DNA from: Anaeramoeba flamelloides
Lineage: Eukaryota > Metamonada > Anaeramoebidae
Assembly: GCA_027625915.1 (NCBI GenBank)
Contig: JANTQA010000036.1
Coordinates: forward strand, 6,655,001 to 6,719,000
Reading direction: 5' to 3'
Length of the DNA: 64,000 bases
The notes beneath the pieces were generated by a model, which ran no database searches, had not been told where the DNA came from, and saw only the letters and a program-made list of their open reading frames with translations. The translations under genes and the position numbers were made by a program. Positions 55,517-64,000 of this stretch are shown piece after piece (the first letter of the stretch is position 1; each line of letters opens with the position of its first letter).

Positions 55517-57082
55517 TTAATCATTAAAATCATATTTTTGGGTAAAGGATATTATCCCGTTGTATTTAGATTCTTTTACAACCTTTAAAGAAATTTTCTT
55601 TTTCGAGAATTGTATATTACCATGTTTCCATATCCAATCTTTCATTTGATTTAATGAATTGCCAAAATCGTTTGAATAAGTTTTAAAAACTCTGGGTACT
55701 AAAAATGCTTTAGATTTTTCGTCATACAAAAAATTTCTTTTAATGAAGCTATTAGTCGCTTGGTTTAATTGCTGGTTTAAATGATCTGCGTAATATACCT
55801 TAACAAATGGGATGACACCATCAGGATTGACGAGAGCGAAATGGACGCGGGGGTCTTTGGAATTAGTTGAGATAAGGTAAGATAATGATTGATCTGAAGT
55901 GGTTGAATCCGAGAATAAGATGCTTGAGATATCTGATAAAGAATGCGCCCTGCCGCCAATATCAAACATTGATTTATTTAAAAACTTTTGATAAGAAATG
56001 GCATTGTATGGCGGGCCGTTCACGATCATTGCGTTTAAAGCCAAGGCGTTGTATAAGTTTATTAAAAACGATAAATTTTTTGAAGGGCTTAATTTCGAAA
56101 GCGTATCTAAACGCAATGACTGGAGTTTACAGGTGGCAAATTCAAATCTTCGAAAGGATACGGATTGCCTTAACTGCTCGCAATTGATTTGCTCGTTGCC
56201 GATCGAATATGACGTGTTTAGCATATCTATTAGCGACTCCACTAAAGTTTCAATATACTTGCAGGGGTGCTTAATATGTTCGCCTTCATAATTAATTGAC
56301 GAGTTTAAGGTTCTCATTGACCTTCCATTATAAGCAAAGGTTCCCTTCCTCACCTTAAAATTGTTTTTCCTTTTGGTATTCAAGAGATATGATCTCAATT
56401 CGATAAATAAATGGGAACTTTTAAACATCTCAAAGATTTCTCCAGATAAGTCATTGTGTACCGTTTCTTGAATTTGATCAAAAATATTGACGTCATCCTT
56501 TTCAATCGCAGATTTAATTACCTTGGCCCTTAATTCAACATCTAAATCCAATTCAAAAATTGAGTCCGGTTTAATATACATGGAAATGATATCAAAAACC
56601 CATGCATTCAAATATCGATATCTATATTTTAAACTTAAATCCTCTTCATTGTCTTGCTCTTGATTCTTTAATTTCGAATCTAATTTATTAATCGTTCGAA
56701 GATAATATTCTTTAAAATTTGATACCTCCATATAAAATAATAATGGCTCAGCATTATATTGATATGATAAAAATTCTTTATAATACTCATAGGAAACCGG
56801 GTTTTGAAATATTTCATCAAAGGTTGGTATTGAGTTGTTGTTGGCCCAATCTGGTACTATGTTTTCGTTTTTAGTTAATTCAATTTTTGTTGATTCTTTT
56901 GTTTCACCATTATTGTTTTTTTTTTGATTTTCTTCGTCGGTATTGCTAGCTGAATTAGTATTCGTACCACCACTTTGATCAAAAAATTCACTATTCTTTC
57001 TTTTTAAAGATTCGTCTTCACTTACAAAATCAGATCCAAACTTTATTTTGTTTATTGTTTTTTTTTTTTTATTTATTATCAA
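55517..57082 (-). CDS. RGS-DUF547 fusion protein
   Basis: An uninterrupted 521-residue ORF. Residues 1-80 are a Lys/Asn/Glu-rich disordered tail. Residues ~86-233 form an RGS domain: IPTFDEIFQNPVSYEYYKEF, SYQYNAEPLLFYMEVSNFKE, an Asp/Glu-rich loop, then VNIFDQIQETVHNDLSGEIF and FKSSHLFIELRSYL. Residues ~310-450 match DUF547: FEFATCKLQSLRLDTLS, SFLINLYNALALNAMIVNGP, FDIGGRAHSLSDI and DPRVHFALVNPDGVIPFVKV. In DUF547 families the block after HFAL usually holds a Cys; here it is Val-Asn, so any chemistry tied to that Cys is lost. The RGS part implies G-alpha regulation; DUF547 function is unknown. The start at 57082 follows T-rich 5' DNA and gives the longest frame, and a later Met is possible. 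Confidence 0.88.
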   Translation of the reverse strand: MIINKKKKTINKIKFGSDFVSEDESLKRKNSEFFDQSGGTNTNSASNTDEENQKKNNNGETKESTKIELTKNENIVPDWANNNSIPTFDEIFQNPVSYEYYKEFLSYQYNAEPLLFYMEVSNFKEYYLRTINKLDSKLKNQEQDNEEDLSLKYRYRYLNAWVFDIISMYIKPDSIFELDLDVELRAKVIKSAIEKDDVNIFDQIQETVHNDLSGEIFEMFKSSHLFIELRSYLLNTKRKNNFKVRKGTFAYNGRSMRTLNSSINYEGEHIKHPCKYIETLVESLIDMLNTSYSIGNEQINCEQLRQSVSFRRFEFATCKLQSLRLDTLSKLSPSKNLSFLINLYNALALNAMIVNGPPYNAISYQKFLNKSMFDIGGRAHSLSDISSILFSDSTTSDQSLSYLISTNSKDPRVHFALVNPDGVIPFVKVYYADHLNQQLNQATNSFIKRNFLYDEKSKAFLVPRVFKTYSNDFGNSLNQMKDWIWKHGNIQFSKKKISLKVVKESKYNGIISFTQKYDFND

Positions 57083-57807
57083 TTGTTTTTTTTTTTTTTT
57101 GTTATATTTTCATTTTTTTTTTATTTTGTTTTTATATAGAAAAAGGGATTTTAATTTATAAATATTCAAAAAGAAAGAAATAAATTTTTTAATTTTACTA
57201 AAAAAAATCAAAACTCAATAGAAAAAAATTGCATAACTCTTGCTAATGATTATTTTTATTTTTTCTTTTAAAAAAAAAAAATCTTTGAGAAAAGTTTTTT
57301 AAAAGAAGAAAATCGATCAAAAAGGTAATATAATTGAAACGGAATAATATTCATTTTTTTGAAATATTTTGATGAGAACAACTTTTATTTTGAAATAATC
57401 AATTGTTTTCTTCAATGTCAAAAAGAAGATTAAAGAGATTTCATCAAAAGGTGGGTAAAGTTAATCTGAAATGATATTTATTTGTGAATTAAATAGATTT
57501 TTAATTTATATCACCATCTTAAACTGTTAATATATTAATTTTCAAATAATGTTTAATTCCAAATACAAATTTTATCATAAGCCAAATAAGGTAGATCTGA
57601 AATTAAATCGCCAAAAATTTTCATTTTAAATTGGTGTTGTGAGGATCTTGGTTTTTTTTTTTCAACTAATAATTAAAAAAAGATTTGATAACTTTTACTA
57701 AAAATTCTGTAATTTTCCTTTTTAAAAATTACAGTTTTAAAAAAAACTTTTTCATATGATACGCGATATTCTTCTTCATCATATCTTTTTTTTTTTTTTT
57801 TTTTTTT
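57083..57807. other. Intergenic, T-rich, no gene seen
   Basis: Short spacer between two - strand genes, holding the upstream region of the RGS-DUF547 gene and the 3' end of the coiled-coil gene. A ~26-base T run at 57785-57808 abuts the coiled-coil stop codon. Confidence 0.5.
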
Positions 57808-58884
57808 TCATTTTACAACTATTAAACTTTCTGAAGAAAATCTCTAATAAAGAATGTTAAAAAAATTATTTAAAATATAATCATTACCTCAAATTCAGAT
57901 TGTTCAGACATTGATCCGGATTCTCCCTTAAATTTTGATTCTTGGTTATTTTTTACCATTGCGATTTTTAATCTCAATTTGTTATTTTTTTGTTTTTTTT
58001 TCTGAAGCTGCAATGAAACAGAATCAAATTCCTTTTTTAATTCTTGATCTATGAATAAATTTTGAACCTTTTCTTTCATTTTCCCCAATCTTTTTTGAAG
58101 TTTTAATTTTTTTTTTTGGCATTTTTTTATTTTTTTGTTTTGTTCTTTGAATTCTTCAGAATTACCTATTTCTTCCAATTCCTTTTCCTTTTCATCTAGT
58201 TTGAGTTGCATGTTTTTAATTACTACTTCTTCCTTTTCGATTTCTTGGTGAAGTGCTTTCTTATCTTTATTTTGAACCTCTTCTTTACTTTGTAATATGT
58301 TGATGTTTCTTAAGAAGGTTTGTGAATTATCTTGTCGGTATACTTGATCTTTTTGAAATTTGACTTTTTTTAATTGACGTTGCAATTCTTTGACAATCTG
58401 TTCCCCCAATTCGTTCTTATCGTCGCCCTTTTTTTTTTGGTTTTCATTTTTTTCCTTTTCTTGTTCTTTTTTATTATTTTTATTTTTATTTTTATTTTTG
58501 TTTTTCAGTTTTTGTTCTTTTTTGTCCTGTTTTTGCTTTTTTTTTAATACAGTGATTTGTTTTTTCATCCTTTGAGATTCTTCTTTTAATTCTGTATTTT
58601 TTTTAGTTTTGTTTTCAATTAAATTTTCCATTTTCTCAACATGCATGCTTAACATTTCTTCATTTGTTGCATTTTTTTTATCAGAGAAAAATTCTACTAT
58701 ACTATTTAGTGCTTTTATTTCATCCAAGGATTTTAATAATTCAACAGGCTCTTGAATTTGAAAAAGATCTAATATATATAAGCATTCTTTTGTTTTAGTC
58801 AAAAATGGTTCTACTTTCATCGAGTACCATATATAACCCCCTGTTATTGTTTTTGCTTCCCAAATAAAATCTGCTTCAGGATCT
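57808..58884 (-). CDS. Long coiled-coil protein, 5' end uncertain
   Basis: The main exon reads from 58820 (first ATG) to 57888 and is almost all Lys/Glu heptads (for example KKQITVLKKKQKQDKKEQKL, EKEKELEEIGNSEEFKEQN), i.e. a long coiled coil with a very basic centre (residues ~95-130). GTAATG at 57887 is a donor, and a 44-bp intron to an acceptor at 57845-57844 keeps phase, giving the end RFSSESLIVVK and a TGA at 57810-57808. Without splicing, the frame stops a few codons later. Upstream of the ATG the frame stays open to 58884, where ...AATAG is an acceptor (DPEADFIWEAKTITGGYIWY), so a 5' exon probably exists but was not found. No family is recognised; a structural or scaffold role is only a guess. 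Confidence 0.7.
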
Positions 58885-60724
58885 CTATTTTTTTTTGGTA
58901 AAGTTTGGTTTTTTTATTGATTATTTTTTTTTTTTAGTTAGTTTTTTTTATGTTTTTTTGTTAGACATTTTTTTTAATTAGCGATCACTATTGTTAAACC
59001 CCTATCCAAGAAAATATTTTTATTGAAAAAAAATTTTCGTTTTATTTTTTTTTTATTATTGAAGAAGTGTAAATTACACTGTAGACGTACTTATACTTGT
59101 TTTTCTGAAAGGAAATTTAAATGTGGAATTATAGATTTCATGATTATTAATTAATGAAAATAATTTTAAACTATTTTGGGTTATATTTAATTCATTAAGA
59201 TTTGTTTTGGAAGAATTTCTTTTGAAAAATTAAGTTATTTTTTTCATTGATTGGGTATACCGTTAAAAAAATGAAATTTTCATTTTATTAAATAACTTTA
59301 TTTGTTCTAATGACTAAAAAGTAACAGCTTTTATTAAAAAAAATATTCATGAAAATAATACTGGATTTAATAATTTAGGGTGAAAATGAGTGAAAAATAT
59401 GAAAATAATCAAGTTTTTCAATATATTAAATTTGGTTGTTCTTTTTTTTTTTTTTTTTTAATACCACCCTACTATTATTTTTTTGGGTTTTACATAGGGA
59501 GAATAACAATTGTATATAAAAATTATTATTTTTAAATCGTTTTAATTTGTGATGCAACAATAGTTTTATGAAAAAAAAAAAGGTTGTGGGGAGGTAATAA
59601 AGGATGAAATACTCAGACAGGGGCAAAAATTCCAAAAATATAGTAGAAAAATTATTTTGAAAGTAAGAATCTTGGATTCAAGAGTACTGTTTTATGTATG
59701 AAAACTATTTGTTTTTTATTTCAATCATTTTATAAAAACAATTTCAAACAAAAAGAAAATCAATCGAAAATTAATAAGTTATTTCAAAAATCTGTGAAAA
59801 CAAAACTTTTCAAGATTCCCAAAACTGATAAATTCAAATAATATTTGACAATTTTTATTTCAATTTTCCATTTTTTCTTAAATAAATTTTGGATAAAGAA
59901 TGTTCTTGGTTTTCATGGAAACAAAGTAACTTTGGAAATAACTTGATTTTTGAAATGTTCTTTGAAAGGTAATGTTTTGAAAGTAGAGTTTTCAAGATTT
60001 AAAAAAAAATGGAAATTGAGTATCAAAATATTTTGAATTTATAAGTAAAACAGTTAAAAAACTGAAATAAAATCGGTTTTGGAATACTTTCAAATCTTTT
60101 TATTGTCAAACTTTTTTAAAATGATTTGAAACATTAAACACAATAATACAGGTTAAGGAATTTTTAAAAAAAATGACGAATAAATGTTTGACAAAGTGTT
60201 ATTCAAACTGTTTAAAAGAGTGTATCAAATAGTTTGAGTAGGATTTTTTTGTATCTTTATTACTCACTTTTTTCGTGGGATTTTCCTTAATTTCAGATTT
60301 TCCTTTTTTTGTATTTTATGCTTGGCTCTTTAAAAAGTAAACTCTTAATTCTCAAACTTGAATAAATCGCAAAAAAAGATCCTTTAAGGATGGATGGTTA
60401 CAATGAAATCGAAATATCAATATAAATGACTATCCTTTCATGTTGGTTTAAGTGATTAGGATCTGGTATTTGAGAAAGGGTATATTTACAAAGTTCTAAT
60501 TCACACACAAAAAAGGTAAATCGGTAATTCCTGAAAATCCTTTGAACTGCTATTTCTTCAATGATCCTTGTTGTATTTATTCCAAAACTTTTTCAATTAA
60601 ATAAATAAGCTAATAAATTGTCTTTGTGGTAAGAATTTGTTTTGTTTGTACCTAATCATGTCATACAAATTACCTCCGGAGTGTAAAAGAAACTGTAAGG
60701 GGTTTGGCATTTAGTTTGTAAGTT
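58885..60724. other. Intergenic, no gene seen
   Basis: AT-rich, with no exon recognised. The missing 5' exon of the coiled-coil gene could lie here. The 69-codon frame 59426-59635 (-) is a translation of A/T runs. Confidence 0.45.
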
Positions 60725-61069
60725 ATACTGGTATTTGAATTCTAAATCGGATAAAATTTTCACTTCTTTTTCAAAATTGTTCTTTTCCATATCTAAAGAG
60801 TTTTTTAAAATCTAGGTTGCAATTTGTGTATCGATTTGAAAAATGATTATTTAAATTGAAGTGAAAATTTTTCCCATTTAATGGTATTTGAATTCTAAAT
60901 GGGAAAGAATACTCACTTCCTTTTCCATATTGTTCTTCGATAAATAGAGTTTTCAAAGAAGTAGGTTGTAATTTGTGACTTTGTTTGAAAAAGGATTTTG
61001 AAAATGAAAAGAAAAATTTTGAAAAAGAAGTGAAAATTTTATCCCATTTAGAATACAAATACCAGTATA
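60725..61069. mobile_element. Family D element, ~345 bp
   Basis: The outer ends ATACTGGTATTTGAATTCTA (left) and, inverted, ATACTGGTATTTGTATTCTA (right) carry long arms with GGGATAAAATTTTCACTTC. A third internal copy of the arm starts near 60881 (AATGGTATTTGAATTCTAAA). The structure may be one element with an internal duplication or two merged copies. Overlapping - strand frames at 60771-61201 are repeat translations. Confidence 0.65.
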
Positions 61070-62218
61070 CATCCAAATAATCTCAATTATTATCTTTCCA
61101 TTTTTTGAGTTGTTGACTATAAAAGCTCGTAAAAGACCGTGTTGGCACGAAGGCAAGTGGTATAATTGTAAACTATTTGGATGATAGGCATTCAAACCCA
61201 AATAAAAACAAATTGACAGATAACGACAAGGAGGACTATTTGGTTTGGCAAATTAAAAATGTCAAAATAAAAAAATTGATTCGAAGGAAGAGGCTAATGA
61301 GAAGTTTTAATAATTTGACTTGATAGAATTAAAAATCCAACCCAGAGAATTGAGGTGAGAAAGAAATTAATTATATTTATGTTTGGTAACAGTTAGGATC
61401 AAATAAAAGAACAACAAAAGAGGATTTTGGGATTTTATTCTGTTGGTTGATCTGCAACTCAAAATCAAAGATCCAATTTGAGAATTTTTTTTGCGTTGCT
61501 AAGAGTGTTTACAAAACCAAACATAATTAAATCGGTTCTTGTGTAAATTGTAAAATAAACTGATCTTTTTGCAAAAGTCAAAACATTAAAGATGTGGAAA
61601 AAAGTTTTCGCCTTCAGGAAATAATAAATTTACTATTAATTTGGATTTTTCCTAAAAACTTCACCAACAGAATACACGTTATAATAAGGAAAAAGTAATT
61701 GAATTGAAAGTCTTTTGAGATAAATTAGATTAACACCAATACTGTCATTTTCCAATTAAAACAGAAAAATATTTATTTCAGCTTCTCAAAGATATTTGTC
61801 TAACAATTGAGTTAAATTGTAGAAAAAAAACAAGGTCATTGTATCATCAAAATTTTGATTTTTTTTAATTTTTATCTCTTTATTTTGAAACTTTGTGATT
61901 AAATTTATTTTTTTTTTATTTGAAAATAACTATATAGAAAACTGTATTAGTTGTGGTTTACATCTCTAATTAATTTTTGACAAGACATTGGTTTTTTTCA
62001 ATTAAAAATTTCCAGAATATTTTTGGGAACTTGATTGAAAAAATTATCATTTCTAATTGGAAAATGACAGTAAAATTGTGAATTTAATTTTTCAAAGACT
62101 ATAAATTCTGTTAAAATGAAACAGGTGATGATTTTCAAATTTTTCAAAAAAAAAAAAAAATAGAATAAATTCACTTAATTACAAAAACAAGTGATTTTTT
62201 TTTTAAAATGAAGAAATT
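61070..62218. other. Intergenic, no gene seen
   Basis: AT-rich noncoding sequence downstream of the PAS-like fragment. No further structure was recognised. Confidence 0.45.
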
Positions 62219-62488
62219 TTACTCTATTAAAGAATTAATAATGATCTCAACACAAGAGCGTGATTTACATGAATAAAGCCTTTGAATAGGCTGTGACAGA
62301 TCCATCATTGTATAATTTAAATTCTCACGATCTTTGATCTCGAAGAGTGTCAATGAGCCTTCTGAAAAATGATTTACTTGTAAAAGCGAATTTATGACCA
62401 ATAGTGGTTTTGTTGTTTGTAGCCTTGTTTGCAATTCATCTTTGTCCAAAGATTGCTTCTTTGATATACTATGTTCTAAATTTCCCAT
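62219..62488 (-). CDS. PAS-like N-terminal fragment, 89 aa
   Basis: The ORF starts MGNLEHSISKKQSLDKDELQ and continues TTKPLLVINSLLQVNHFSEG, SLTLFEIKDRENLNYTMMDL, SQPIQRLYS. The pattern of a hydrophobic strand, a turn and a following xLF helix resembles the first half of a PAS domain, and the MGN start matches the PAS-like gene at 3510. The GAGTAA stop contains a GT donor (GTAAAATTTC), and a splice to an acceptor near 62116 would add only a few residues, so the second half of the domain is not seen. It could be a gene fragment, a very short gene, or exon 1 of a larger gene with unidentified exons. A PAS relation is plausible but not certain. Confidence 0.45.
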   Translation of the reverse strand: MGNLEHSISKKQSLDKDELQTRLQTTKPLLVINSLLQVNHFSEGSLTLFEIKDRENLNYTMMDLSQPIQRLYSCKSRSCVEIIINSLIE

Positions 62489-64000
62489 TTTACAAGGAAA
62501 TAATCAATAAAATTTTGGTTTAAAAAAATGAAAAGATATTTGGAAAAAAATAGAAACAATTTTGAGATCAGCAATCATTTTAAGGTCTTGTGTTCTTGCT
62601 TTGTTTCAAAAACGGGTCTTTGGGATGGTATTAATTATTCAGACGGTTTTTTTGACAAATTTGCAAATTTTCAAGTTGGTAATAGAGTAAGGTTGAGATT
62701 TAACTGGAAGAATGCTTTAGGTAACACGTTTTTGATCTTAGACTTGATCTGTCAATACAAATATATTGTTAATTAACAATAATTTGGTAATTTTTTTTTA
62801 GAACGAAAAGGAACTTTTTGTTCAATTTTTAACTGAATTGGTCTAAAGGTTAGATTCTCACAAAGTAACATCATTTAAATCAGTTTATCAGAGATTAATT
62901 ATTATTTAATTTGATTTAATTTCCATAAAAGTATCTAATTATCGAGAGAAAATTTATATGAGCTGAGAAAAATGATTTGTTTTTTCTCAAACAAAAACAG
63001 GAAAAATCTTTTCTCAAAAATTATTTATTGTATTTGGAAATTCTTCATCAGATTTCCCAATTGGTTTTTAAAATCTAATTTCATTTTTGGGTTTTTTTTT
63101 GATTGTGTTTACAAAGTTGGTTTTGCAATTCTTGAAAAGAATTTTTTATTTTAATGGTTTTGGATTTTACAATTGTAAAAAAATTTTAACTTCATTTTTT
63201 GTGTAAAACATTTTTCAAAAGATATTTTCAGAAGAAGAGATTGATTATATCTTGATTTAATTTGATTGATGGTTCCTTTTAATTGGTATAGTAAATAAAA
63301 TGGGTTTATAGAAGAATTGAAAGAACCCTAAAAGCAACTCAGATTGAAGAATTGCAAAAAGATAATAATTGGAAATTATTTACATGAGAGATTGCAAAAA
63401 CCATGAATTCTATTTTAAGAGAGTATGTGAAGACCATAAAACTGTCACAAAAATTGAATTCAAAATGAAAATTTCCGAACATTTAATGAAAACTCTACTG
63501 TATTAGACTTTAGTTACAAATTAAATTTTTTTCAATTTATTGTTGTTAAATAATGTGTGTGGAAAAGATGAATATGTGTTTAGAAATAAAAAGCCTGTTA
63601 CTTTTGTTAAAGAAGAACTATGGGTGAGTAGATCAAAGAAAATAACAACAAAACATAAGTAAATACAGTATTGAGTTCAAAAAGTTCTATTATTTAAAAA
63701 GAAATTCTATAAAAATTAGGATCAAATTGCAAAATTTTTTTCCATTAAATTGAGTAGAATTTTTCATAAAATTTTTATCAAATAAAAAACCAGCAAAATT
63801 TCAAAAAAATGAGAAAATTACGTATAATTGTCAACAAATTGCCATTCTAATTTATATTTTACTTAATACATCAAGCAATTTACTTTATAAAATTGATTTG
63901 ACTTAGGTTTACTCCTGGGTAGTAAATTGGTTTATATATTGAAACAAGAAGAAAAAAAGCAAGGTTTATATTTTGAAAAACTGGATAGGGAGTATTTGGT
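62489..64000. other. Window end, no gene called
   Basis: An 82-codon + frame at 62528-62776 contains SKTGLWDGINYSDGFFDKFA and VGNRVRLRFNWKNALGN, which looks slightly protein-like, but no family is recognised and it overlaps the likely promoter of the - strand PAS-like fragment. The rest is AT-rich with no structure recognised. Confidence 0.35.

Noticed and set aside
58390-58575. Phe/Ser-rich + strand ORF
   Set aside because: Shadow of the Lys-rich coiled-coil gene on the other strand.
62528-62776. 82-codon + strand ORF
   Set aside because: No recognised family and it overlaps the likely promoter of the PAS-like fragment; kept only as a note.
1-64000. CRISPR array, operon, rRNA or standard tRNA genes
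   Set aside because: Introns, histones and gene spacing are eukaryotic; no regular spacer array, rRNA segment or intact tRNA was found by reading both strands.

Overview
The window is very AT-rich eukaryotic DNA, full of long A and T runs, with few genes, standard stop codons and GT-AG introns whose donors almost all begin GTAA. Histones, a kexin-type protease with a P domain, PAS-like and RGS proteins, an RGS-DUF547 fusion and a two-domain thioredoxin point to a free-living amoeboid or flagellate protist. The PAS/RGS/DUF547 mix resembles Anaeramoeba (Metamonada); that is an inference from protein style, not a database match.

Layout. 1-3.5 kb: a G+C-richer edge, then TA-flanked inverted-repeat elements. 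3.5-4.3 kb: a PAS-like gene (+). 8.3-11.1 kb: an RGS-domain gene (+) whose likely 1.7-kb intron holds a 1.2-kb dispersed repeat. 13.6-17.1 kb: a pile of nested small transposons in and around a broken, unrecognised coding remnant. 17.7 kb: an orphan ORF. 18-25 kb: mostly noncoding. 25.4-32.7 kb: three intronless histone genes, H4 (-), H2B (+) and H3 (-). 39.8-41.6 kb: a tandem-thioredoxin gene (+). 46.1-53.3 kb: a kexin-like convertase (+) with introns of 2.9 and 2.3 kb. 55.5-58.9 kb: an RGS-DUF547 gene (-) and a coiled-coil gene (-). 62.2-62.5 kb: a PAS-like fragment (-).

Two observations stand out. First, the H3 gene encodes a histone fold preceded by an N-terminal tail about 45 residues longer than normal, built of Lys-Gly-x triplets like a very basic collagen, yet keeping the MARTK start, an RKSTGGK block and a K36-equivalent. 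Second, a 22-bp motif, identical upstream of H4 and H2B and 20/22 identical upstream of H3, lies 99-200 bp before the start codons in the same gene-relative orientation. It is a strong candidate for a shared histone promoter element.

The noncoding space is shaped by several families of short inverted-repeat elements, named here A to G, most with TA flanks and one with TTAA, plus a composite palindromic repeat family (P) and a 1.2-kb repeat (R1). No transposase for any of them was recognised. Several insertions can be proved from within the window, because one copy shows the empty site that is filled in another. The protein-coding content suggests G-protein/PAS-type signalling, secretory proteolysis, thiol redox and chromatin functions, with no operon-like organisation.
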